The position numbers and the translations under genes were made by a program. 64,000 nucleotides of DNA from JAVVSR01 sp036654095 (GTDB taxonomy: Bacteria > Bacillota > Clostridia > Christensenellales > CAG-917): positions 33,877-97,876 of the forward strand of contig JAVVSR010000005.1 in NCBI GenBank assembly GCA_036654095.1, read 5' to 3'. This document shows, piece after piece, positions 1 through 9,400 of the stretch. Position 1 is the stretch's first letter. Every line of letters starts with the position of its first letter. The notes beneath the pieces were generated by a model that ran no database searches, was not told the DNA's origin, and saw only the letters and a program-made list of their open reading frames with translations.

Positions 1-161
1 AAATTATCAAAACTATAAAACTGTTTTTATCAATCCCAATCCTCACGACGAACTTTTAATATGATTTAATTACAATGATTTTCACTTATTCACACATTTG
101 CACATATTGAAAAACTGCTAAAGTACTATTAAATATTGCTTATTGTATAATACTTTTTGTC

Positions 162-197
162 AAAAAAACCATAAATTTTCAAATTTTATGGTTTTTT
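162..197 (-). terminator. Rho-independent terminator after the ABC-F gene
   Basis: An A-rich/T-rich inverted repeat (CCATAAA paired with TTTATGG, extended by A and T runs on either side) lies just past the stop of the leftward ABC-F gene and ends in a T tract on that strand. The symmetric A/T arms could also stop transcription from the other side. Nothing else is seen in bases 1-161. Confidence 0.7.
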
Positions 198-226
198 AAC
201 AATTTTCATTTAATATGATTTTTATT

Positions 227-1771
227 TTAATTTTCAATATCAAATATTTTATTGCACAGCGCTTTTGCAAAATCAACTTCGTGAGAAACTAAAATAACTG
301 CTCCATTATACTCTTTTAATGCCTTTAATAATTCTTCTTTTGCGCGTACGTCTAGATGGTTTGTCGGCTCATCTAAAATTAAAATACTAGTTTCTTTTTT
401 TTCCAAAGCGGCTATTTTCGCGCGCGCCTGCTCGCCACCTGATAAACTTGAAATTGATTTTGTAGCAAGCTCGCCCTTTAAACCTACGCTTGCTAACAAT
501 GTCCTAATTTCCTTTTGCGACATCTTTGGATAAACTTCAACAAGATAGTCAACTGCTGAACCATACAAATTATTAAATGAAAAATCTTGTTCCAAATATC
601 CTACTTTAGCATTTTCATTTATCCTAAATTTACCGCCAAGTTTAGGGATAATTTTCATTATTGTTTTAACTAATGTAGTTTTTCCAATACCATTTGTTCC
701 CCTAATCCAAATCTTATCACTGCCCTCAAGATGCATTGAAAGCGGAGGAAGCAACTTATCTGTATAGCCTATTTCCAACTTATCAACTATAAGCATATCT
801 TTTGTAATAATCGAATCGCATAAAAACGAAAAAACTGATGGCAATATCGTTACGGGTTTAGCCATAACATCAATTCGTTCAAGCATCTTTTTTCGGCTAT
901 TTGCCATACCCGCCGTTGCCGCTCTTGCTTTATTTTTTGCAATATAATCTTCCATTTTTTTAATTTCACGTTGCTGACGTTCGTATGAATCAACATATTG
1001 ACGTTGGTTGTTTTCGTGAGCTAACAAAAAGGCGTCATAATTGCCCGAATACTTTTTAATTTCGTGATTTTCAATACTTAATATAAAATTTGTTACCCTA
1101 TTTAAAAAGGCGGTATCGTGCGAAACCAATAAAAATGTCCCTTTATATGTTTCAAGATATTTTGCAAGCCATTCAATATGCTCCAAATCCAAAAAGTTTG
1201 TCGGTTCGTCAAGCAAAATTATATCATAGTCGTCAAGCAAAAGTTTTGCAAGCATTACCTTTGCGCGCTGCCCACCGCTAAGTGTGCCAATTACCGTTTC
1301 ATACCCGATGACGCCAATGCCCAATCCGTTTGCAACCTTTTTAATTGTTGCGTCCATTTCATAGAAACCCGAATCGTTAAGACGTTCTTGTATTTTTGAA
1401 GCTTTATTGATAACTTTTTCAATTTCATACATATCCGTCATTGTAGACATATCGTCATAAAGTTGTTCCATACGTTTTTCGGCTTCAATAAGATTTTCAA
1501 ATGAAGTTTTCAAATAGTCCATAACGGAAGTTTTACGATTAATGTCCGCGTGTTGGTCGAGATAACCAAAACGTATGCCGTTTAACCAAGACACATCGCC
1601 CTCATCTTGAACTATTTTTCCAATAATGATATTTATAAAAGTAGTTTTGCCTGCGCCATTAAAACCGACAATCCCTACGTGTTCTTTTGAATTGACATTA
1701 AAACCCGCTTTTTCAAAAAGGATTTTCCCACCATATGAGTGTGTCAAGTTGTTAATTGTAAGTATACTCAT
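227..1771 (-). CDS. ABC-F family ATPase (ribosome-associated, two ABC domains)
   Basis: A 514-residue soluble protein with two nucleotide-binding domains and no membrane segment, the ABC-F layout. Domain 1 has Walker A GFNGAGKTT (residues 36-44), signature LSGGQ (164-168) and a following LLDEPT Walker B. Domain 2 has GTNGIGKTT (358-366), LSGGE (443-447) and LILDEPTNHLD. The basic helical linker between them (about 235-320) is where ABC-F proteins reach the ribosomal peptidyl-transferase region. The family acts on stalled or antibiotic-bound ribosomes, or as translation factors. Sequence alone does not separate a housekeeping YkpA/YbiT-type role from antibiotic protection. A GGAG site precedes the ATG. 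It stands alone, with its own terminator. Confidence 0.9.
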   Translation of the reverse strand: MSILTINNLTHSYGGKILFEKAGFNVNSKEHVGIVGFNGAGKTTFINIIIGKIVQDEGDVSWLNGIRFGYLDQHADINRKTSVMDYLKTSFENLIEAEKRMEQLYDDMSTMTDMYEIEKVINKASKIQERLNDSGFYEMDATIKKVANGLGIGVIGYETVIGTLSGGQRAKVMLAKLLLDDYDIILLDEPTNFLDLEHIEWLAKYLETYKGTFLLVSHDTAFLNRVTNFILSIENHEIKKYSGNYDAFLLAHENNQRQYVDSYERQQREIKKMEDYIAKNKARAATAGMANSRKKMLERIDVMAKPVTILPSVFSFLCDSIITKDMLIVDKLEIGYTDKLLPPLSMHLEGSDKIWIRGTNGIGKTTLVKTIMKIIPKLGGKFRINENAKVGYLEQDFSFNNLYGSAVDYLVEVYPKMSQKEIRTLLASVGLKGELATKSISSLSGGEQARAKIAALEKKETSILILDEPTNHLDVRAKEELLKALKEYNGAVILVSHEVDFAKALCNKIFDIEN

Positions 1772-2132
1772 TTGTAACTCCGAAATATTTTATTATCATA
1801 TACTAGCACAGAATTTTAAAATTTAAAAGCAAAAAGTAACCGCTTTACTCTTTTATCTCTATTTTAAGATACATATTGTTTTAAAAATTTAAATTATTAG
1901 TTAATATTGGATTTCTATAATATAATAACAATTTAAAACAGTTACTTTTTTATACACTTCATTTTAAAACAAAAATGTGATTACTAATTTTAAAAGTATA
2001 TCTTATGCTATTAATGCGCATATAAAAAGCATAGCAATGCTATATATTAAAACAAAATTTGTTTAAAAGTAAAATAGTATAATGTAATGCCATACCGCAA
2101 AACAATATTTTATATAAATCATTTATATATTA
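1772..2132. other. AT-rich intergenic region, no gene seen
   Basis: About 360 bases between the start of the ABC-F gene and the tRNA-Ser promoter. It is very AT-rich with stop codons in all frames and short inverted repeats such as TATGCT/AGCATA near 2004-2035. It must contain the ABC-F promoter on the minus strand, but I see no convincing -35/-10 pair. Confidence 0.5.
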
Positions 2133-2161
2133 TTGACTTTTGTTTATTAAATTGATATACT
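2133..2161 (+). promoter_or_regulatory. Sigma-A promoter for tRNA-Ser
   Basis: TTGACT at 2133-2138 and TATACT at 2156-2161 are separated by exactly 17 bases, close to consensus. The tRNA starts about 65 bases downstream. Confidence 0.7.
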
Positions 2162-2226
2162 AATTGACGTTGTGCACGCAAAATATTTTTGGAAATTTAA
2201 TTTATTTTAGCGGCGCAAGTCTCAGT

Positions 2227-2314
2227 GGAGGATTGGCTGAGCGGTTTAAAGCGGCGGTCTTGAAAACCGTTGAAGTGAGAGCTTCCGCAGGTTCGAATCC
2301 TGTGTCCTCCGCCA
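2227..2314 (+). tRNA. tRNA-Ser (anticodon UGA)
   Basis: Acceptor GGAGGAT pairs with GTCCTCC (one G-U wobble). The anticodon loop CTTGAAA gives UGA, reading UCA/UCG codons. A long variable arm follows, as expected for a class II tRNA. The T-loop is TTCGAAT, the discriminator is G at 2311, and CCA is encoded at 2312-2314. Confidence 0.95.
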
Positions 2315-2350
2315 AATAAGAAAACCACTATATATAGTGGTTTTCTTATT
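2315..2350 (+). terminator. Perfect palindromic terminator after tRNA-Ser
   Basis: A 36-base perfect palindrome (arms AATAAGAAAACCACTATA and its complement) starts at the first base after the encoded CCA. It ends with a T-rich arm and should terminate the tRNA transcript. It may also stop the leftward operon arriving from the right. Nothing else is seen between 2351 and 2550. Confidence 0.8.
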
Positions 2351-2550
2351 ATATTTAATACTATTTGTTGTATTTTTTTGAAAGCAGATACAAATTAGGT
2401 ACAAAAGCTTAGATATTTCAATTTAGGTGTTCAAAAAAAATGTAAATTCTTCTAATTTATCGAAAATATTAAGTGGCAAATATTAGTGTTTATAAAACTT
2501 GCGCACCGACAACTGCAAAGCTACGTTATTTAGTTTGCAATTACATTAAT

Positions 2551-5463
2551 CTAATTATTAAACAACGGACTTTCTACATCATTAAACATATTATACTTAA
2601 TCATTTTATAATATTTACTATCATTCAATATTTGGCCTCGATTATCCTCATCTGTTAAATATGCTATAAATCCCAATTCATAATATAAGTTTATGGCTTT
2701 AAAATTATCCTCATATACTGTAATTAGCACGTCTTTTCTGTATGTCAATGCCTTTTTAACCACATAAGTCATTAAAAACTTCCCTATACCATTTTGACGA
2801 TATTTGCTATCTACACATAAATCGGTTATTTCGCAGCAATTATCCCCTGTATAATGCGCATATGTATCTTTAAAATAATTATTGGCATTTTCGAAATCAC
2901 TTGGCAACTCAATATTGCAAAACGTAAACGCATTTTTAATAATAATTGGATTCCATTCTACAAATTTTGTTGAAAACAAATTGCTTACACAAAGTACCGC
3001 AATAACTTGTTGGTCCTTTTTACAAATAAAAATATTGTCTTTATAAAAATTGCTAAAATTATTTTCAAACAATAACGGCAATATTTTTAGCGCGTTTTCT
3101 TTGCTTCCAAATAATGAACTATAAATTTGTTCATCAGTTTCATAAATTAATGCGGCAGTTGCGGCATAGTCGGAAACATTGTCAAGCCTAGTTATATTTG
3201 CAACAAAATTTGAATAAAAAATTGAACACGGAATTATTATAGGACTAATCCAAATTTCCTTGTACACATCGTTTTCATCTTCGATTTTAGCAATTCTATT
3301 AATATTTGGTACGCAATAATATGTTTCATCAAAACTATACTCGTCGCCTGTAATAACTTTAATTTTATTAAAAGTTTTTGATTGTGTATTTTCAACATTG
3401 AAATATGCAAACGTGTAGCCGTCAACAGAGTTTACTCCACTTGCGTAGTTTGCAACCAAAGGATAGATATTATTGGTTAGCGAGTCATTAATACCTGTAC
3501 CTTGTAAAAACAAAAAATATTCAACTAAAAATTCATAAAGTTTTTTTAACTGTTCGCAGTCATTGGTTTTCAAGTCACAGTTAAAAGTTTTAATTAAGTT
3601 CACTATTTTTTCCATAAACGCGACGATACTTTCATTATCGAACATCGTTCTAACGCCGAAAACCTCAAAAAGGATTTCATTTTTCAAAGTATTACGTTGG
3701 CTATAATTGCAATTTAGTTCTAATATTTTTTCAAATGAATTGTTTATAAACCTAACAAGCTGCTCGATATTATTAACATTATTAACATCTATTTTCAATA
3801 AATCTATATAATTAATTTTATTTTGCTTAATTTTAATAACATTTCGTCTTAATTTGGCTAAATATTTAGCATTTTCTTTTTTCTGATTTTCCAAAGTCAG
3901 GTTTTCAAAATCGGATAATTCGCTACATTTTTTTTCTTGAATGTAATCAAATACGCTACTATAAAATATATATAAAAAATTATTGATTTTAAATAATTTG
4001 CTTAGCAAGCTAAATAATTTATCAATGATAGTTTTATTTGATACTATAATTGCGTGCATTTCAACAATATAATCGGAAATAGATGCCGGATAAAAATTTT
4101 TCGTCATTCTTGTTTCGCTAAAATACAATAGTTTTGTAGCTAAATATATTATTGCTTTAGCTTGGCAAGTCGTTCTCTTATCTTCGCTAGTGTAAAGCAA
4201 ATTTGCCGTCGGGTCATTAATTGATTTTTCATCATTCATAAGGTCATTGACAACCACGCCAAACCTTAACTTAAAAGCCGACAGAAAAGCATCATATTTT
4301 TCGCAACTTAATAGATATTTAATAAAATCGAAAACGCCTTCCTCTAGCAACAAAAAAATAATGATTTCATCCCAAGAATAGCTGGTTATATTATTATTTT
4401 TATATAGTGATTTAACATAAAAAGTTTTAAATATATTTTTGTATTTATTATAGTATTTTGCAATTATTTTATCTTTTGTCGCGCTTGAAATCATATCCGA
4501 AATAGTTAAAGCTAAATACTTTAAATAATTATTATTTACTGCGATACAACCTTTAAAAAAGAAAGAACCACTATGTATATTTGACAAATTAATAATGTCA
4601 TAATCAATTAAAAAGTTTTCAATTATGTCATCTTCTACAATTAAGTAGTTGTTAAAATCAATTAAATTACAATCCGATAAAGATACGTCAAATTGCAATT
4701 TTTGTTCTGTCGCGATATAGTTTAAAATAATTTTTTGGTTTTTTTCATTATTTTCATCAAATACTTTAGGGTCAATAAAGTTAAAATCTTCTAAGTAAAA
4801 AACCATTTCGTTTTTTACCAACATTAGCTCGTTATATTTAATTTCCATACTGTCTGAATTAAAAGCTAAAACAATATTTTGCAAGTCATTGCATTTTTTG
4901 TTATCGATTATTTCTACTTTACATTCCGACAAAAATGGAAACATTTTTATACATTCACAAAGTTCCTGAAAACCAAAATTTGCCGAAAATCTTGTCGACA
5001 ATCGGCTTTGTTTTAAGGCGTGAATATATGTTGTCAACTTATTGTTGTTAAAGTTAAAAAATTCCTGTAAACCTAATGTTGTTAAAAAGCTATTAGATAC
5101 ATTGTTTTTCAACATAAAATCAATTTGTAAATTTATAATTAAATTTTCAATAAAATCGCTATTCACTTTCATAGGATTATATGTACTATTTAAAAGGTTA
5201 TAAATTCGAATCATTGAATTAGAAAACTGGTCAACTTCCCTTTCATTTTGTTTTTTTTCATTAAATTTTTTAATCCACGTTAAGAATTTGCTATATATGG
5301 TAAAATAGGAAAAGGTAAGTATATTTGAAAAATATTGAAGACATACTTTTTCATCAGAAAAAAAGTTTTCGTATTTATTAGCGTAATTAAATATAATAGA
5401 TTTTACGTTTTCATCAGGAAGTAATCTATCAATATATTGCAGTTTTTCTTTATAAGTTAGCAT
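2551..5463 (-). CDS. Large uncharacterised protein with C-terminal GNAT acetyltransferase domain
   Basis: 970 residues. About the first 780 match nothing I recognise: lysine- and asparagine-rich, probably helical, with no signal peptide or clear membrane segment. Residues about 785-955 look like a GNAT N-acetyltransferase: ITDLCVDSKYRQNGIGKFLM near 880-900 contains the acetyl-CoA pyrophosphate-binding RxxGxG motif, followed by the typical AINLYYELGF helix-strand near 922-931. GNATs move an acetyl group from acetyl-CoA to amines; the substrate here is unknown. It is the last gene of the TIR operon and its start overlaps the ATPase gene by 14 bases, so the two are probably co-translated. A GGAG lies about 10 bases before the ATG. 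The GNAT end is convincing; the function of the rest is open. Confidence 0.8.
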   Translation of the reverse strand: MLTYKEKLQYIDRLLPDENVKSIIFNYANKYENFFSDEKVCLQYFSNILTFSYFTIYSKFLTWIKKFNEKKQNEREVDQFSNSMIRIYNLLNSTYNPMKVNSDFIENLIINLQIDFMLKNNVSNSFLTTLGLQEFFNFNNNKLTTYIHALKQSRLSTRFSANFGFQELCECIKMFPFLSECKVEIIDNKKCNDLQNIVLAFNSDSMEIKYNELMLVKNEMVFYLEDFNFIDPKVFDENNEKNQKIILNYIATEQKLQFDVSLSDCNLIDFNNYLIVEDDIIENFLIDYDIINLSNIHSGSFFFKGCIAVNNNYLKYLALTISDMISSATKDKIIAKYYNKYKNIFKTFYVKSLYKNNNITSYSWDEIIIFLLLEEGVFDFIKYLLSCEKYDAFLSAFKLRFGVVVNDLMNDEKSINDPTANLLYTSEDKRTTCQAKAIIYLATKLLYFSETRMTKNFYPASISDYIVEMHAIIVSNKTIIDKLFSLLSKLFKINNFLYIFYSSVFDYIQEKKCSELSDFENLTLENQKKENAKYLAKLRRNVIKIKQNKINYIDLLKIDVNNVNNIEQLVRFINNSFEKILELNCNYSQRNTLKNEILFEVFGVRTMFDNESIVAFMEKIVNLIKTFNCDLKTNDCEQLKKLYEFLVEYFLFLQGTGINDSLTNNIYPLVANYASGVNSVDGYTFAYFNVENTQSKTFNKIKVITGDEYSFDETYYCVPNINRIAKIEDENDVYKEIWISPIIIPCSIFYSNFVANITRLDNVSDYAATAALIYETDEQIYSSLFGSKENALKILPLLFENNFSNFYKDNIFICKKDQQVIAVLCVSNLFSTKFVEWNPIIIKNAFTFCNIELPSDFENANNYFKDTYAHYTGDNCCEITDLCVDSKYRQNGIGKFLMTYVVKKALTYRKDVLITVYEDNFKAINLYYELGFIAYLTDEDNRGQILNDSKYYKMIKYNMFNDVESPLFNN

Positions 5464-6340
5464 TATTTACAATCTCCGTTGCTAAAAACTCATACTTTGC
5501 TATCGCATTTTCTTCATCTTGGGACAGTTTTCTTAAATTTTTCTCTTCAAACAAAACTTTTTCTTCAAACTTAAATTGTTGCACCTCATTAATGCCATTG
5601 CTGTCAATCATTTTTAAATTCAGATAATTGTTGGTATTAACACAATCTAAACAGCTACGTTTAATACTTTCCATAATTTTTTCAATACTATAAATAGTAT
5701 TTTGCGCGTTTGGAACGGCATTAGGAACAATAATAAAACTTTTATTGTTAAATCTTTGCGATTTGGTTTTCAAAAATTCGTATGTACCTTCACGGAACTG
5801 CTTAGTAATACGCATAACCGTAACAATAGTTTGCGAAATACTTAACGACACGTCGCACGCTAATTGATTTCCCGCAGGGGTATCCATAACTATCGCCTTA
5901 CATTTATAAAATTCACATAGTCTGTTCAACAATGACAGCGAAATATTTGAATCATCGAAATTAGAATTTCCATTTATAAATCTATCGTCATCATTATTGT
6001 GGTGCGCCGAGACAAACAAAACCGACTTATTGTCTTTGGGTTCAAGTCCAAACAGACATCCGACTGGCGAAAGATTTTTAAAAAACGGATGTTCTTGAAT
6101 AGACATATTTCGATTAATGGTATTTACATAATCGCAACCCTTTAAAATTTGAATAGTATTAATTTTCGATTTTTCAGCCAATAAATAAGATAGTCCTTTA
6201 CTATCAATATCAAGGTCCATTAAAATAATAGGTTCCGTTTCGGTCGCGCCTAATTCTTTAACCAAAAAAGGTATTGTATTGTATAATATTGAAGTTCTGC
6301 CCGAACCACCCTTATATGAGAAAAAAGAAATATTTTTCAT
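5450..6340 (-). CDS. ParA/MinD-like P-loop ATPase of the KGGxGR variant type
   Basis: 296 residues. The N-terminus carries a deviant Walker A, YKGGSGRTS (residues 9-17). It keeps the signature first lysine of SIMIBI ATPases, but the usual second lysine of KGGxGK is arginine. Further motifs are a DLDIDSKG stretch (about 42-49, the expected switch I/DxD strand) and MDTPAGN (about 152-158, Walker B/switch II). Related KGGVGR-type ATPases occur in bacteria beside TIR-domain and effector-like proteins, which is the arrangement here. ParA-type ATPases dimerise on ATP and drive positioning or switching; the partner here is probably the overlapping GNAT protein or the gene upstream. It is third in the operon, 9 bases after the preceding gene. 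Whether it hydrolyses ATP with the Arg substitution cannot be told from sequence. Confidence 0.85.
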   Translation of the reverse strand: MKNISFFSYKGGSGRTSILYNTIPFLVKELGATETEPIILMDLDIDSKGLSYLLAEKSKINTIQILKGCDYVNTINRNMSIQEHPFFKNLSPVGCLFGLEPKDNKSVLFVSAHHNNDDDRFINGNSNFDDSNISLSLLNRLCEFYKCKAIVMDTPAGNQLACDVSLSISQTIVTVMRITKQFREGTYEFLKTKSQRFNNKSFIIVPNAVPNAQNTIYSIEKIMESIKRSCLDCVNTNNYLNLKMIDSNGINEVQQFKFEEKVLFEEKNLRKLSQDEENAIAKYEFLATEIVNNANL

Positions 6341-6349
6341 TTTGCACTC

Positions 6350-8326
6350 CTATTTTATCTTAGATAAATTATTAATTATTTCCATATTTAACTTTTTGTT
6401 TAAAAAATTTAAAATATAATTATTATCGCTGGAAGATTGAATATCTCCACATTCGTTAATTATTTTAGGAATTTGGTTAAGGGCTATTAGTTTAAACAAA
6501 AGTTCCGTTTTTTCATATCCTTGAAACATATTTGGTTTAGATAAAAACATAGGGTCAGATTTATAATCTAATGCAAATTTCAAACTTTCTGCTAACATTG
6601 ATTTCATATAAGCGGATATCGACTCGTCGATTTTTTTATAATACATTTTTTCAGCTATTTTATAAACTTCGTCGTCAAGCATTGACTTCTTTTCCTCATA
6701 TTTTTGCATAGACTTAGAAAGTTCATCTTTGAGCTTAACTATTTCGTTTATCTTATCATTTTTTTCGTCTTCGGCTTTCTTTGCCTTTAAATTGTATTTA
6801 ACGCCATTTGCCGAAAGCGGAACTTCAAATTTATTATAATACTCATAAAAATTTTCTAACGCAAAAACATAATACAAGTTATTATTAATGTTGAACGAAT
6901 CCTTATCCCAAATCCACTCATCGTTAAATGCCCTATTTTCCATAATCATTTCCATATTATCTAACATTTCTTTTTGCGGATATTGAATTAAGTAATTAGA
7001 AACTATTGAATAAATGTTGCAATATAAAGGAACAAAATCATAAACAGAAAAATTTTGTATGGATTTTCTAAATTCTTGAATTACTGTTTTCTTTTCCAAA
7101 GGACATTCTTCATTAAAAAGCAACTTGTATGACGAAACAAAATCTTCATTATTGGTTTTTTCCAATAAACTATAAACTTTTCTAATGTTATTTATGGAAT
7201 ATTGCAACTGATTATAAAAATATCCCGATTCACCGGCAAACCTGTAATCGTCATCTAACCCCGCATTAACAAAAATTCCAAGTACAAACAGAGTATTTAC
7301 AAGGTGATTGTTTCGTTGCATATTCATAACGTCAAACAAATTAACGGGTTTAAAATCATAATTTACAAAGTCAAATGCAATATTGACTTTATTGTTCAAC
7401 ATTTTTGTTTCGATATATCTTCCTGACGAAACCGCAACTTGCCTAAAATCCGATAAAATTTGGAAATTCTTATTAAAGAACTTTTCATTCATTTTAAAAA
7501 TTTTATCGCCTTTGCTGTCTGCAATTAAATTAGTAATTAAATCGGTTTTATTTTCAAATTTTTCATCGAAAAAGTCCCTAAACGATTCATAAATATTTAT
7601 AAAAGCGCTCGTGGCTTGATATGTAAAATATATTGAAGTTTGATATTCGTCTTGTTTGTTGGGTTCAACATCAAACGCCCAACCCCTGTATTTAACTTTT
7701 GAATTTAAAAAATCCCTATCTATAATTTTATCGTTTATTTTATAATCAAAAACATCGTTCTCTTTTACAACCAAGCAGCCTTTTATCAACAACGAAATTG
7801 AATTACTTAAAACTTCATCAACTTCTTCAATCAAGTCTTTGTGCAAGCTAATTTTTCGGTTCAAAATATTGACATCGATTTTTAATTGGGGTTCATCGGA
7901 AAATGAATCTTCAATTAAAAAATTTCTTAAGTCAGAAAACATAATAACACTTTTTGCAATAGTTTCAGTGTAATTAGTTAGTTTAACGGTATCATTATTA
8001 AAAATATAGGGAGCAGCGTCAAAAGTTAATGCTCCGTTTTTATGCAAGCTACTAAATATATTATCAATTAGGTTACAAATTATTTTACTATACTTTGATA
8101 TATTTGCGCCCATATCAAAAAGCTCCAAAAAAGTTGAAAGCCCCATAATATTGGAAATTATACCGATTTTATCCGAATTATTGCCGTCTAAAGAAAACCC
8201 CTTCCCCTCACTGTAAAATTTTATAAAGCTATTTAGGATTTTGGTTGCAACTTTTTTAGGTTCTTCATAGTTATTAAAAAAACCATTTTTCTCTTTTGAT
8301 AATAAAATATCTTTAATCCTTGTCAT
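6350..8326 (-). CDS. Uncharacterised 658-residue protein, second gene of TIR operon
   Basis: I do not recognise this family. No signal peptide or transmembrane segment is visible. Residues 1-120 contain hydrophobic helices separated by short loops (for example SNIMGLSTFLELF), which could form an alpha-alpha toroid or repeat fold. A charged segment at about 510-560, rich in Lys, Glu and Asp with heptad spacing, is a likely coiled coil. The C-terminal 100 residues are again helical. It lies 12 bases after the TIR gene and 9 bases before the ATPase gene, so it belongs to the same transcript. A scaffold, sensor or adaptor role between the TIR protein and the ATPase is an inference from position only. 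Confidence 0.7.
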   Translation of the reverse strand: MTRIKDILLSKEKNGFFNNYEEPKKVATKILNSFIKFYSEGKGFSLDGNNSDKIGIISNIMGLSTFLELFDMGANISKYSKIICNLIDNIFSSLHKNGALTFDAAPYIFNNDTVKLTNYTETIAKSVIMFSDLRNFLIEDSFSDEPQLKIDVNILNRKISLHKDLIEEVDEVLSNSISLLIKGCLVVKENDVFDYKINDKIIDRDFLNSKVKYRGWAFDVEPNKQDEYQTSIYFTYQATSAFINIYESFRDFFDEKFENKTDLITNLIADSKGDKIFKMNEKFFNKNFQILSDFRQVAVSSGRYIETKMLNNKVNIAFDFVNYDFKPVNLFDVMNMQRNNHLVNTLFVLGIFVNAGLDDDYRFAGESGYFYNQLQYSINNIRKVYSLLEKTNNEDFVSSYKLLFNEECPLEKKTVIQEFRKSIQNFSVYDFVPLYCNIYSIVSNYLIQYPQKEMLDNMEMIMENRAFNDEWIWDKDSFNINNNLYYVFALENFYEYYNKFEVPLSANGVKYNLKAKKAEDEKNDKINEIVKLKDELSKSMQKYEEKKSMLDDEVYKIAEKMYYKKIDESISAYMKSMLAESLKFALDYKSDPMFLSKPNMFQGYEKTELLFKLIALNQIPKIINECGDIQSSSDNNYILNFLNKKLNMEIINNLSKIK

Positions 8327-8338
8327 TTGTTACTCCCG

Positions 8339-9340
8339 CTAAATTTTATCGTTATTTATTTTAAGAATTAACCTAACACCCGCATTTATATTATTTAAGT
8401 TTAAATCTCTATTAACTAATTTATTGTTTGAATTTATCAACGACAGTCTACCGTCGGCGCAATTTAACCAAAACAGCCGCAGTTCTTGTTGCCGATGAAC
8501 ATCTGCAACGTTTGTCGGAAAAGTTTTACCGATATTTTGAATTAAAAATTCATCAGAAATTAATAAAACATCTTCAACATAATTGTTAGTAATTGTATTT
8601 TTGATTTTATAAATAAACTCACTTATTTCATCCATTCTAATAAAATCTAAGCAGTAATTGGAAATAAAATAAAAAAATTCATTTTCTTTTTTAACTAATT
8701 TCCATAATATATCACTATAATTGGCGTCATTAAAAAAATATTTACCACAATTTATATAAGTTTCCCCTTCCTGCTGAATAATTGGCAGCGACAACAACTT
8801 CGACTCTCTTATCCTAACAGTTTCACTAGTTTTTACATTATCAACATCAGACAACGACACGATATCGGCCACCGTGGCGCTAACATTTTTACAAGGGAAA
8901 GCAATGATATTTCCATCTTCCAATAACTGAGTATAGGCTGACAACTTTTTTAAAAAATCGGAATTACTAAGACTGCCCGAAAAAAAATCATTAATTCGGT
9001 CATAATCTATCAAGCAAGGAATAACTCTAAATGAATTTTTTTTGCCCTTTTCTTGATTTATTATATTTATTTCTTTAAAAACCGCATCGCTTTGAGAAGA
9101 ATTTTTGCTTAAAAAAATAATCACCCCTTGACAATGTTGCGAACATAATTGGTCTTCAGCTTTGCTATTCCAATTATCGCCAGTATTAAATTCACTGTCA
9201 TACCAGAAGTTGACATTATTAGCATACAAATCATTTAAAATTGAATATACAATGTCTTTATCTTTATGAGAATAACTAACAAAATAGTACCTACTATTTT
9301 GCCTATTTTCATAATCTAAATAAGTATTAGGTTTGTTCAA
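8339..9340 (-). CDS. TIR-domain protein with a C-terminal domain resembling DUF6273 (TTG start)
   Basis: 333 residues from a TTG start. The TIR domain spans about residues 18-130: it opens with YYFVSYSHKD and has FWYDSEFNTGDNW, then FLSKNSSQSDAVFKEI, whose Glu (about residue 90) sits where NADase TIRs carry the catalytic glutamate. Many bacterial TIRs cleave NAD+ or make cyclic-ADP-ribose signals. Residues about 185-333 (GKYFFNDANYSDILWKLV to NAGVRLILKI) resemble the DUF6273 pattern, which is a memory-based match. An in-frame ATG at 9403 exists, but a perfect promoter lies downstream of it. The TTG at 9340 follows an AGGGGAG site at good spacing, so it is the likelier start. First gene of the four-gene operon. 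The TIR call is firm; the C-terminal call is tentative. Confidence 0.88.
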   Translation of the reverse strand: MNKPNTYLDYENRQNSRYYFVSYSHKDKDIVYSILNDLYANNVNFWYDSEFNTGDNWNSKAEDQLCSQHCQGVIIFLSKNSSQSDAVFKEINIINQEKGKKNSFRVIPCLIDYDRINDFFSGSLSNSDFLKKLSAYTQLLEDGNIIAFPCKNVSATVADIVSLSDVDNVKTSETVRIRESKLLSLPIIQQEGETYINCGKYFFNDANYSDILWKLVKKENEFFYFISNYCLDFIRMDEISEFIYKIKNTITNNYVEDVLLISDEFLIQNIGKTFPTNVADVHRQQELRLFWLNCADGRLSLINSNNKLVNRDLNLNNINAGVRLILKINNDKI

Positions 9341-9371
9341 AATTTCTCCCCTTATATTATTAGTAGTATAA

Positions 9372-9400
9372 ATTTTAACACAGTTAGTCAATTTTGTCAA
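9372..9400 (-). promoter_or_regulatory. Sigma-A promoter of the TIR operon
   Basis: On the minus strand TTGACA (9395-9400) and TAAAAT (9372-9377) are 17 bases apart. The expected transcription start is near 9365, leaving a leader of about 25 bases to the TTG start codon. Confidence 0.8.

Noticed and set aside
2315..2550. Attachment-site duplication of the tRNA-Ser 3' end for a mobile element
   Set aside because: No second copy of the tRNA 3' segment, integrase or transposase is visible in the window.
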